Counted from the first letter of the stretch, positions 16,707-24,057 are shown. The stretch: 24,610 nt of DNA from CAZMOK01 sp964567785 (GCA_964567785.1 CAZMOK010000040.1:1-24610); one strand, 5' to 3'. Notes: a model not told the origin generated them from the sequence alone. Made by a program: numbers and translations.

Positions 16707-18020
16707 TTAGAAGAATTTACCATATATCAGTCCTGAAACTGTTGCCATGACAACAACAAGCAATACATAAACAATAGTTTTTTTTGTCCCGATCACATCC
16801 CTTATAACCAGCATATTCGGAAGTGAGAGTGACGGGCCTGCAAGCAAGAGGGCAAGTGCCGGCCCCTTTCCCATTCCGGATGCTATAAGCCCTTGTAATA
16901 TCGGCACCTCCGTCAGCGTGGCAAAATACATGAAGGCGCCCACTATTGAAGCAAAAAAGTTGGAAGCCAACGAGTTTCCCCCAACCAATTGTTCGATCCA
17001 GCTTCCCGGAATAATCCCGGGAATATTTGTATTATCATGACTTGAACCCAGTAAGAAACCTGCAATGATAACACCGAGGGCCAGCAGGGGCATGATCTGC
17101 TTCATGAAATCCCAGGATGAGATTATCCATTGCGGGTTTTCAGGATCTTTCTTATCGAGCAGGGAGATAGTGCTTACCCCTGCTATTCCGATTATCACCG
17201 GAACCAGAGGACTATCTGTTATTAAAGTCGATAAAGCTGTTAACAGGGCAACTGAAAGAACATAATACCATCTTATTTTCAGAATGAAGACCAGGGAGAA
17301 TCCGAGCAATATGCCAAAGAAACCAGTAAGGAGCCACTTGTTGTTCCAGACCTGGAACCATAATCCTGAATCTGAAGCCGGTTTGCCCCAGTTCGCAAAA
17401 ATCAATATCATTACCAGGGTAAAGAAGTGAAAAGCAGTTTGCCACACAGGCCTCTTTTCCGCCACTGCCTGTATGTTCATCTGTTCTTCCGCTTTGACAC
17501 GTTCTTCTTTTCTGTATATCAGCGACATTATGAGGCCAATTACAACACTGAAAAAAACTGCACCGATAACCCTTGCGATGCCCATTTCAATACCGAGGAT
17601 CCGGGCAGTTAAAATGATGGCAAGAATATTTATTGCCGGCCCTGAATACAGAAAAGCAATGGCCGGTCCGAGCCCGGCACCCCGTTTATGAATGCTCGAA
17701 AAAAGCGGAAGAATGGTACAACTGCATACAGCAAGTATAGCACCCGACACAGATGCAACTGAATAAGCCAGCCATTTTTTGGCATTGGCGCCAAAATATT
17801 TGATCACCGAGGCCTGGCTCACGAAAACAGCAATGACTCCGGCAATGAGGAAAGCAGGCAAAAGGCACAGTATGACATGCTCTCTTGCGTACCAATGAAG
17901 GAGATCGAGTGTTGCATCAACAGCATACTGAAACCTTACCTTTTCAACCGGCATAAAAAAGGCAAAAAGAAAGGCTACAGCTATCCATAACAGTATCTTA
18001 ATTTCTCTCCTCACTTCCAT
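16707..18020 (-). CDS. COG0701 (ArsP-type, DUF318) permease in the arsenic operon
   Basis: 437-residue inner-membrane permease with about ten helices in two related halves. The first half carries AVCSCTILPLF with Cys99 and Cys101, then RGAGLGPAIAFLYSGPAINILA. The second half repeats the pattern as LTEVPILQGL, GMGKGPALALLLAGPSLSLPN. These SGPA/AGPS repeats and the cysteine pair mark the family that includes ArsP, which exports trivalent organoarsenicals. The cysteines could bind As(III). A soluble loop at about 172-195 separates the halves. It lies 34 bases after the arsG-like gene, within the operon. Substrate is not proven: family members in other contexts move other solutes. Confidence 0.85.
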   Translation of the reverse strand: MEVRREIKILLWIAVAFLFAFFMPVEKVRFQYAVDATLDLLHWYAREHVILCLLPAFLIAGVIAVFVSQASVIKYFGANAKKWLAYSVASVSGAILAVCSCTILPLFSSIHKRGAGLGPAIAFLYSGPAINILAIILTARILGIEMGIARVIGAVFFSVVIGLIMSLIYRKEERVKAEEQMNIQAVAEKRPVWQTAFHFFTLVMILIFANWGKPASDSGLWFQVWNNKWLLTGFFGILLGFSLVFILKIRWYYVLSVALLTALSTLITDSPLVPVIIGIAGVSTISLLDKKDPENPQWIISSWDFMKQIMPLLALGVIIAGFLLGSSHDNTNIPGIIPGSWIEQLVGGNSLASNFFASIVGAFMYFATLTEVPILQGLIASGMGKGPALALLLAGPSLSLPNMLVIRDVIGTKKTIVYVLLVVVMATVSGLIYGKFF

Positions 18021-18054
18021 ACAATCAAGTATATATGACCTTTAATCCATTCAA

Positions 18055-18762
18055 TTAGCTTATGATATAGATGATCAGGATATAGTACAATCCTACTGCA
18101 ATGAATATCACAGCTATCAGTTTACGGAACCATTTTTCAAATACTCTCAGCTTTTGATAGAGCCCTCCCACTTCGCTGATGCTAAAAGCAATAAGCCATG
18201 CAAAAATGATCACGGGGACACCGGTGGCAATTGCAAACACTACAGGCAGCAAAAGGCCCGAAGGACTGCTCAGGGTGATAGGGATCAGCATACCAAAAAA
18301 AAGCACACCGCTATAAGGACAAAAAGCCAGCGCAAACAATATACCCAGCAGCAGCACATCCCAATAGTTTTTTATCCCCCTGTCACGGTGTTTATTGATG
18401 AATTTATCGATGAAACTTACGTTCATATTGAAAACGCCAAGCATAAACAGCCCGATTATGATCAACACCGGGCCGATGATCTTCTCGCCATATTGCTGAA
18501 AAAAGCCGGCTATCTTGAACTGGCTGGCACCCAGGAACAATACCAGGGCCAGGCCAAAATATGCCATCGCCCTGCCAAGAGTATATACCAGCCCATTTAC
18601 GAAAACCCTTTTCCTGTTTTCGATATCCTTGCTTATATACCCTATGGCAGTAATATTTGTAGCAAGCGGGCATGGACTGATAGCAGTCATAAGTCCAAGT
18701 ATCAAAGCGGTTATGACAGGAGCCTGGCTATTATCAAGCAATTGGGTGAGGAATTCCTCCAT
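18055..18762 (-). CDS. arsG: ArsG-like CcdA/DsbD-fold membrane protein
   Basis: 235 residues, about six membrane helices, with the CcdA/DsbD-beta layout. ISPCPLATN near the start (Cys31) and LAFCPYSGVLFFGM (Cys148) are the two Cys-Pro motifs that form the transmembrane redox pair in CcdA and DsbD. From memory, the family found beside arsE and arsF is named ArsG and is associated with efflux of trivalent aromatic aminobenzylarsenicals. The retained cysteine pair also fits electron transfer across the membrane. The start shares one base with the arsF stop (TAATG), so it is translationally coupled. Confidence 0.85.
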   Translation of the reverse strand: MEEFLTQLLDNSQAPVITALILGLMTAISPCPLATNITAIGYISKDIENRKRVFVNGLVYTLGRAMAYFGLALVLFLGASQFKIAGFFQQYGEKIIGPVLIIIGLFMLGVFNMNVSFIDKFINKHRDRGIKNYWDVLLLGILFALAFCPYSGVLFFGMLIPITLSSPSGLLLPVVFAIATGVPVIIFAWLIAFSISEVGGLYQKLRVFEKWFRKLIAVIFIAVGLYYILIIYIIS

Positions 18763-19181
18763 TACAATATCGGGTCGATAACTTCTTTTATGCTTGACTG
18801 AAGTTTTTCAGGATTGGACCTGGCATACTTGAAAGCATCATTGGTAAGATTGAATTGCTTATCCCCCCTGACCACTAAAAGGCTTTGCCCGGCCACCTGA
18901 AGTTTTTCAGCCAGTGCTTCGTTCGACTCATCTTCAAGATTGACAGATGTAAAAGTTATCTTTCCGGAGCTAACTTCTTCAGGATACAGCTTTCCAAGGG
19001 CGGCTTGAGATTCATCTTCCACCGCCTGGCAGGTTGCGCATCGCCTTGTGTAATGAAAATAATAAACTTCTATTATTTCTTTTTCTTCGTCCTGGCTAAC
19101 AGGGATCACTTCTTCCTGAGCTACCAGGTCAAAGCTGAAAAAAACGGCGAAGATCAACAAAAGGACTACTGACTTTTTCAC
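18762..19181 (-). CDS. arsF: ArsF-like exported CxxC protein
   Basis: 139 residues from a GTG start at 19179-19181, three bases after the arsE-like stop; no ATG gives a sensible N-terminus. A signal peptide (MKKSVVLLLIFAVFFSFDLVAQ) leads to a thioredoxin-like domain: EVYYFHYTRRCATCQAVE holds Cys48 and Cys51 at a CATC motif, followed by a strand and helix pattern (ITFTSVNLEDESNEALAEKL). So the cysteine pair is outside the cytoplasmic membrane. The family name, as I recall it, is nitrophenyl compound nitroreductase subunit ArsF. Here the sequence itself shows an exported dithiol protein with no visible flavin or nitroreductase domain. Confidence 0.82.
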   Translation of the reverse strand: MKKSVVLLLIFAVFFSFDLVAQEEVIPVSQDEEKEIIEVYYFHYTRRCATCQAVEDESQAALGKLYPEEVSSGKITFTSVNLEDESNEALAEKLQVAGQSLLVVRGDKQFNLTNDAFKYARSNPEKLQSSIKEVIDPIL

Positions 19182-19184
19182 AAT

Positions 19185-19424
19185 TTATTGGTTTTGGGTT
19201 AGCAATTCTTTGATTTGCTTAACAGTAAGGGCTCTTCCGGAAGACACAACATCTTCATTTATCATAAGGCCGGGGGTACTTATCACGTTATATTTCATGA
19301 TCTCCATAATATCCTCCACTTTTTCTATGTCAGCCTGGAGGTCGAGCTCACCCACGGCCTCTTCCACATTTCTGTGAAGCACCTGGCATTTTTTACAACC
19401 AGTTCCTAAAATCCTAATATTCAT
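19185..19424 (-). CDS. arsE: ArsE-like small thioredoxin (CKKC)
   Basis: 79 residues of the thioredoxin_3 / redox-active disulfide protein 2 type: MNIRILGTGCKKCQVL with Cys10 and Cys13, then a helix, then ISTPGLMINEDVVSSGRAL supplying the cis-proline and a strand. There is no signal peptide, so it is cytoplasmic. It is the first structural gene after arsR and has its own promoter and operator just upstream. In arsEFG-type operons the small thioredoxin is ArsE; the symbol rests on that gene order. Expected partners are the membrane CcdA-like protein or the arsenic substrate itself. Confidence 0.82.
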   Translation of the reverse strand: MNIRILGTGCKKCQVLHRNVEEAVGELDLQADIEKVEDIMEIMKYNVISTPGLMINEDVVSSGRALTVKQIKELLTQNQ

Positions 19425-19447
19425 ATTTATATGCTTTCAGTTCGTTA

Positions 19448-19463
19448 TTCGCAATATTACGAA
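19448..19463. promoter_or_regulatory. Putative ArsR operator
   Basis: TTCGCAATATTACGAA is a 16-base palindrome with a single mismatched pair, centred on AATATT. It lies directly downstream of the arsE -7 box, covering the likely transcription start, which is where an ArsR-type repressor should block. A further TTCGT half-site begins at 19441. Confidence 0.7.
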
Positions 19464-19495
19464 CAAAGATTGAAAAAAAATATCAGATATTCAAA
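19464..19495 (-). promoter_or_regulatory. Promoter of the arsEFG-acr3 operon
   Basis: On the minus strand TTTG (19492-19495) is followed after exactly 20 bases by AATCTTTG (19464-19471). This matches the Bacteroidetes TTTG / TAnnTTTG promoter except for one base. The -33 box lies inside the last codons of arsR, so arsR and the structural genes can be transcribed separately. Confidence 0.65.
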
Positions 19496-19785
19496 AACTT
19501 TTTGAATAATTTTTGAGCTTCAGACCAATTTTCACGGTTAATGCAGTACTTGATCTTCGGGGCTTCAATTTCCCCCTGGATGAGGCCGGCATTCTTCAAT
19601 TCCTTCAAATGCTGCGAAAGTGTTGATTTGGCTATTGGAAGGACTTCTGACAGGTCTCCGCTATAGCAGCACGATTGCTGCGAAAGCAATTCCAGCACAT
19701 ACAGGCGGACAGGGTGGCTCAGTGCTTTGGCATACCTGGCCAGCCTGATTTGCTCCTCATTGATTATTTTTTTGTCCCTATCCAT
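19483..19785 (-). CDS. arsR: ArsR-family metalloregulator
   Basis: Winged-helix repressor that leaves DNA when it binds As(III) or a related metal. The ATG at 19783-19785 gives 100 residues. A TTG at 19804-19806 would extend it by seven, but it overlaps a good -7 box, so the ATG is preferred. The fold is typical: LARYAKALSHPVRLYVLELL, then the recognition helix KSTLSQHLKELKNAGLI and a C-terminal wing. In the ATG numbering the vicinal pair Cys39-Cys40 (QQSCCYSGDL) sits near the metal site of classic ArsR (ELCVCDL), and Cys81 is in the wing (KIKYCIN). The cysteine pattern differs from the E. coli type, and the ligand set would have to be tested. Confidence 0.9.
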   Translation of the reverse strand: MDRDKKIINEEQIRLARYAKALSHPVRLYVLELLSQQSCCYSGDLSEVLPIAKSTLSQHLKELKNAGLIQGEIEAPKIKYCINRENWSEAQKLFKKFLNI

Positions 19786-19803
19786 TCTATCATGGTTATT
19801 GTA

Positions 19804-19811
19804 CAAAAATA
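19804..19811 (-). promoter_or_regulatory. Candidate -7 element for arsR
   Basis: The minus strand reads TATTTTTG, matching TAnnTTTG, 18 bases before the preferred arsR ATG. No -33 box at the usual spacing was found. The AATATTA core of the downstream operator recurs just upstream, but without its TTCG/CGAA arms. Confidence 0.45.
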
Positions 19812-19949
19812 TGGAAATATTATATGCCGTTAGCTACTTCAGAACGTGTTTGTAAGTGATCCGGGAGTAATTATTAAAGTTATAACAGAGAGTCCCTTTT
19901 AAATCCTTAAGAGGCTTCAAAAAATAAATAAATTCAAGCGTATCTTTCA

Positions 19950-19979
19950 TTGTCGCTTTAGAAAAGAATGTTATCTTTG
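19950..19979 (+). promoter_or_regulatory. Promoter of tRNA-fMet
   Basis: TTG (19950-19952), 19 bases, then TATCTTTG (19972-19979), a full -7 match at the canonical spacing, ending 15 bases before the tRNA. This is the clearest promoter in the window. Confidence 0.75.
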
Positions 19980-19994
19980 CACTCCAATTGAAAC

Positions 19995-20066
<72 letters not shown>

Positions 20067-20078
20067 CAAAGAACCCAG

Positions 20079-20107
20079 GCCCGGCACAAAGTGTCGGGCT
20101 TTTATTT
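20079..20107 (+). terminator. Rho-independent terminator after tRNA-fMet
   Basis: GCCCGGCAC (20079-20087) pairs with GTGTCGGGC (20091-20099) with one G-U pair and a three-base AAA loop, followed by TTTTATTT. It starts 12 bases after the tRNA and ends that transcription unit. Confidence 0.85.
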
Positions 20108-20195
20108 GGTCGAGCATCAAATGTGCTTGAGGGAAATAATTTTGTAAAACCCAAATTCCAGACCTTTCGAAAATCGACAACCGAGAATCCAATAA

Positions 20196-21473
20196 TCACT
20201 CCGGCAATCCCGTCTCGTAGGGATTATCCCCATTGTTTACCCATTCGAACCAGCCACCGTCGAAAACCGATACCCGGGGCCAGCCCATCAGCCAGGCATT
20301 GAAAAAGGCTTCGCTGCCCCGCCAGCCTGTACCGCAATAAAAAGCAAGGTGCTTGTCGGGTGTAATACCAACCTCTTTCCAGGTTGAAGCAATTTCACCA
20401 TATTCGCGGGTTGTGTGGTCAAGGTTCCTGTAATTCTCCATATGATAGGCATCGGAACCACAATTCCCGAAAACAGCTCCGGGAATGCGGCCCTTCTGTT
20501 CAATGTAATTGTAGCCACTCACCTCCCCGATGTACTCCGGCCAGCTCCTTACACAAACCAGTTCAGCCCGGTCAGATGCCAGCATTTCCTTTGCCTCAGG
20601 AAGGTCGACAGCCAGTTCGGGTTTCTGAGGGATAGTAACACCAAATTCTGCAACCGGCCGTTTGGGAACATCTTCAGTACTTATTACATACCCGGCATCT
20701 TCCCATGACTGGAAACCGCCGTTCAGTATCCTTACGTCCTTAACCCCTGCATACATCATAACAAAGGCACAACGGATTGCTCCGATGTCGCCTGCAGCGC
20801 TGCCGGGAAACGGGTCTTCGTTACTTGGGAACATGTGTTTACCATAGAGCACCACGGTAGTGCCGGCGTTCACTCCATGCTCTTCAAGCGCCTTCTTCAG
20901 ATCTTCCGGCGACCTCCTGTTCCATGTTTCCGGGGCTTCGAGTGCAAGCGTATCGATATCGGTTGCCCCGGGAATGTGGCCTCCGAGATATGCGTCCCGG
21001 TTGCGGTAGTGAGCATGCAGGATAACGAATGAATCATTTTCAAAGGTCTGCGGGGATTTCCCGTCCAAAAGGTCTTTCACCCAGTCTGCCGAAACAAGCT
21101 GGTGGTAATTTTTTAACTTTTCCATCGGTAGGTCAACATCTGCTGACCACCCGTCCGCAAAATCACCGTAGTACAATAGTTTTTTATATCCGCTGTCCCT
21201 GAATTTCTGCGCTACCTTTTCAACTTCTTCACTTTTATACCCATAAAGAATGATCTGATTTGAAGGGAGGATCCCTTTAGACCTTACTATCTCGATCCAG
21301 TCGATGTACTTGGCCCATTTGGCGGGCAGGCTCCTGGCGCCTGCAATGTGGCCACCTCTTTTTTCGGCTTCCAGTTTCCATCCGTTATAGGCTTCAACCG
21401 GCCTCACATCCACAAGAATTGTATTTTCATCTTTAAGAAATACGGGAAGTTCTTCGGTGTAGATCTCTTTCAT
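20196..21473 (-). CDS. YnjE-like triple-rhodanese sulfurtransferase
   Basis: 425 residues forming three rhodanese domains in series, at about 1-115, 125-265 and 285-420. Each has the D-R or H-x-x-GA signatures (LVDVRPVEAY and GGHIAGARSLP; YLGGHIPGATDID; GRIPGAVFGN). Only the third has a catalytic loop, CGTGWRG with Cys380. In the first two the loop position reads LYGYKS and LYGKHM without cysteine. This architecture and the CGTGWR loop match E. coli YnjE, a thiosulfate or 3-mercaptopyruvate type sulfurtransferase. Unlike YnjE there is no signal peptide, so it is probably cytoplasmic. It converges on the tRNA unit. A weak -7-like TACCTTTA lies upstream near 21512-21519. Confidence 0.88.
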   Translation of the reverse strand: MKEIYTEELPVFLKDENTILVDVRPVEAYNGWKLEAEKRGGHIAGARSLPAKWAKYIDWIEIVRSKGILPSNQIILYGYKSEEVEKVAQKFRDSGYKKLLYYGDFADGWSADVDLPMEKLKNYHQLVSADWVKDLLDGKSPQTFENDSFVILHAHYRNRDAYLGGHIPGATDIDTLALEAPETWNRRSPEDLKKALEEHGVNAGTTVVLYGKHMFPSNEDPFPGSAAGDIGAIRCAFVMMYAGVKDVRILNGGFQSWEDAGYVISTEDVPKRPVAEFGVTIPQKPELAVDLPEAKEMLASDRAELVCVRSWPEYIGEVSGYNYIEQKGRIPGAVFGNCGSDAYHMENYRNLDHTTREYGEIASTWKEVGITPDKHLAFYCGTGWRGSEAFFNAWLMGWPRVSVFDGGWFEWVNNGDNPYETGLPE

Positions 21474-21526
21474 AGTAAACAGATTGTACCTCTTTAGAAT
21501 TAAGAAACACGTAAAGGTATGAATTA

Positions 21527-22879
21527 TCAGCCGACAGAGGCAGCTTTGGATTTTTCACGGTCATAAAGAGATGATGCAGCCCCCGATTCGTCGGTACTGG
21601 ATTTCTTGGGTTTTATAAGAACCCGTAATGACTGGTCATAGGTGAAGTAGTTCACGGTCCAGTTCAGAAATATGAAGAGGCGGTTTTTTACACCCACTAT
21701 GGTCATGAGGTGTACAAACGACCAGAGCAGCCAGGCCAGGAAACCCTTTAATTTTGCAAAGGGAAGGTCGGCCACTGCCAGGTTACGGCCAATGGTCGCC
21801 ATGGAACCCTTATCAACGTATTCAAACTCTTTAGGCTCTTTGCCTTTGTTAATCCTTTTCAGGTTCAAAGCCAGTGTTTTTGCCTGTTGGATGGCGGTTT
21901 GGGCTACTTGTGGATGTCCGTCAGGATATTTGGGGGTATTCATAAAGGCCACATCTCCAACCGCATAAATATCTTTGTAGCCGAGTACCCTGTTGAAACG
22001 GTCGACGCTTATCCTGTTGGCCTTTTGATAGACATCACCTGCAAGTCCGTCAACCGGGCTGGATGTTACCCCTGCTGCCCAGATAACCATCTTTGATTCA
22101 AGGGTATTGCCATCGGATAGTTTCAGGATCAATCCATCGTAATCTTCTACGCCTGTATTCAAACGGACTTCCACCCCGAGCCTTTCCAGGTATTCGTTGG
22201 CTTTTTCACCTGATTTTTTTGACATGCCAGGGAGAAGTCGTGATGACGCCTCGAAAAGGACGATCCTCATCATCGAGAGATCCAGTTCGGGATAGTCCTT
22301 CGGGAAAATGTATTTTTTCATTTCGGCAAGAGCCCCTGCAAGCTCCACACCTGTAGGCCCACCACCCACAAGCACAATATTCAGGTATTTGCCCATATTT
22401 TCATGATTGGGCTCAAGCAGGGCTTTCTCAAAATTCTCAAGTATGGTGTTTCGTATCAGGATTGAATCAGATGCTGTCTTCATCGAAAGTGTGTGCCTTT
22501 CAACATTCTCTTTACCGAAAAAGTTGGTTTTTGCACCGGCGGCAAGCACGAGTATGTCGTATTTGAGCCTGCCTATATTGGTAACAACCTCTTTTTTTTC
22601 CGGGTCTACTATTTCGAGTTCCGCAATGCGGAAATGCACATCATTTTCTTTCTGAAGTATCTTCCGCACAGGAAAGGAGATGGCGCTGGGCTCAAGTCCT
22701 GCCGTGGCTACCTGGTAAAGCAGGGGCTGGAACTGATGGAAGTTGTTCTTATCGAGCAAAACTACCTGGAATTCCTTTCCCATCAACTTTCTCAGAAGCT
22801 TCAGCCCGGCAAAGCCTGCTCCGACTATGACAACTCTTTGCTTGTCTGACACCGGTATGTTGGGTATATATTTCTTCAT
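21527..22879 (-). CDS. ndh: Type II NADH dehydrogenase
   Basis: Monotopic flavoprotein passing electrons from NADH to quinone without pumping protons. The ATG at 22877-22879 gives 450 residues; a GTG four codons upstream is the alternative. The FAD site VVIVGAGFAGLKLL is near residue 20, followed by the family block NNFHQFQPLLYQVATAGL. The NADH site VLVGGGPTGVELAGAL comes mid-protein, and AVGDVAF is the second FAD contact. The C-terminus has a membrane-anchoring hydrophobic segment, FLAWLLWSFVHLMTIVG. Length is as expected. It is preceded by a repeat-filled gap and followed 53 bases later by the rhodanese gene on the same strand, with no sign of functional coupling. Confidence 0.92.
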   Translation of the reverse strand: MKKYIPNIPVSDKQRVVIVGAGFAGLKLLRKLMGKEFQVVLLDKNNFHQFQPLLYQVATAGLEPSAISFPVRKILQKENDVHFRIAELEIVDPEKKEVVTNIGRLKYDILVLAAGAKTNFFGKENVERHTLSMKTASDSILIRNTILENFEKALLEPNHENMGKYLNIVLVGGGPTGVELAGALAEMKKYIFPKDYPELDLSMMRIVLFEASSRLLPGMSKKSGEKANEYLERLGVEVRLNTGVEDYDGLILKLSDGNTLESKMVIWAAGVTSSPVDGLAGDVYQKANRISVDRFNRVLGYKDIYAVGDVAFMNTPKYPDGHPQVAQTAIQQAKTLALNLKRINKGKEPKEFEYVDKGSMATIGRNLAVADLPFAKLKGFLAWLLWSFVHLMTIVGVKNRLFIFLNWTVNYFTYDQSLRVLIKPKKSSTDESGAASSLYDREKSKAASVG

Positions 22880-23184
22880 GGTAACTTTCACTAAGCTAAC
22901 AAATTATATTGGAATTAGTTTAATCTGAGGGTGCCAGGCTACTATCCGTGGTATGCGCCAGGCAATATGGGTAAAAGTGCGAAGCGCGAAGCGGGTAGCA
23001 TGGAACGCGGAGTCTAGAGCTTGGTTTGGATTTTGTAATTTGAGATTTGTTTGGTATTTGGGTATTGGGATTTGAAATTTAAACCCAGTAACCAGCACCC
23101 AGCGCCTGGAAAAATTCTCAAAAGAGACAATAGAGCCAATTTCCCATCTTTTAACTACATTTACAATACCAAATCCGAAACAGG
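22880..23184. other. 305-base intergenic region with degenerate repeat
   Basis: No gene is supported between ndh and era, which diverge here. From about 22930 to 23110 the DNA looks like a decayed repetitive element. GCCAGGC occurs twice (22933-22939 and 22957-22963) and is answered by GCCTGG at 23104-23109. GCGAAGC is tandemly doubled at 22979-22992. About 23030-23085 is a run of short TTTGGTATTTGG-like words. The era promoter may lie near 23156-23163 (TACATTTA, one mismatch to the -7 box). A 64-codon open frame inside is low-complexity and not believed. Confidence 0.6.
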
Positions 23185-24057
23185 TTGCATAAATCCGGCT
23201 ACGTAAACATAATTGGTAAACCCAATGCAGGCAAGTCGACCCTCATGAACAAGCTGGTGGGTGAGAAATTATCGATTATCACACAGAAAGCACAGACCAC
23301 CCGCCACAGGATCATGGGGATCGTAAGCGGAGATGATTTTCAGATCGTCTATTCCGACACCCCCGGTATCTTGAACCCTAAATATAAGCTGCACGAGTCG
23401 ATGATGAAATTCGTGAGCGAAGCCTTCGAAGATGCCGACCTGCTTATCTATATCCATGATATTACTGATAAAACTGAGAAAAAGGGGGCCATAAAAAAGA
23501 TTAAAGCAGCAGATAAGCCGGTAATTATTGTTATAAATAAAATTGACCTTTCAACCCAGGAAGATCTTGAGGAACAAGTGATCTACTGGGAGCGGATATT
23601 CTCGAAATCGAAGGTTTTACCGGTTTCTGCATTGCACAATTTCGCACTCGACGTTCTTTTTAAACTAATACTTGAAGAGCTTCCCGAAGGCCCGCCTTAC
23701 TTTGAAAAGGACGCTCTCACCGATAAGACGGAAAGATTTTTTGCCTCTGAAATGATCCGTGAAAAGATCTTCCTGAACTTCAAGCAGGAGGTCCCCTACT
23801 CCACCGAAGTGATCATCGATACCTTCAAGGAAGAAGAAAAGATAGTAAGGATCAAGGCTTATATTTTTGTGCTCCGCGAATCACAAAAAGCCATTCTCCT
23901 TGGCCATAAGGGCAGCGCCATCAAGCGCATAGGCACTGAAGCCCGTAAAGACCTTGAGGTCTGGCTTCAAAAAAAAGTCTTCCTCGAACTATCCGTAAAA
24001 GTCCGCAAAGATTGGAGGGATGATGATAAGGCTTTGAGGCGGTTTGGGTATTCTTAA
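23185..24057 (+). CDS. era: GTPase Era
   Basis: Essential GTPase that binds the 3' end of 16S rRNA during small-subunit assembly. 290 residues: G1 GKPNAGKST (11-19), G2 around QTTRHR, G3 DTPG (58-61), G4 NKID (118-121), G5 near VSALH, then a KH domain with GHKGSAIKRIGTEARKDLE and a C-terminal LELSVKVRKDWRDD. The only usable start is TTG at 23185. No ATG occurs in frame before an upstream stop at 23152, and translation from TTG gives MHKSGYVNIIG, exactly the N-terminus expected for Bacteroidetes Era. No SD sequence is evident. It is not in an operon here; the downstream gene is convergent. Confidence 0.95.
   Translation: MHKSGYVNIIGKPNAGKSTLMNKLVGEKLSIITQKAQTTRHRIMGIVSGDDFQIVYSDTPGILNPKYKLHESMMKFVSEAFEDADLLIYIHDITDKTEKKGAIKKIKAADKPVIIVINKIDLSTQEDLEEQVIYWERIFSKSKVLPVSALHNFALDVLFKLILEELPEGPPYFEKDALTDKTERFFASEMIREKIFLNFKQEVPYSTEVIIDTFKEEEKIVRIKAYIFVLRESQKAILLGHKGSAIKRIGTEARKDLEVWLQKKVFLELSVKVRKDWRDDDKALRRFGYS

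Noticed and set aside
18154..18801. 215-codon open frame on the plus strand
   Set aside because: Antisense to the arsG-like membrane gene; lysine, glutamine and histidine rich shadow of a hydrophobic gene.
19483..19806. Longer arsR from the TTG at 19804
   Set aside because: The TTG is part of the TATTTTTG -7 box and the extra seven residues do not belong to the ArsR fold; the ATG at 19783 is better.
22904..23098. 64-codon open frame in the ndh-era gap
   Set aside because: Low-complexity peptide produced by the degenerate repeat; no start signal, no family.
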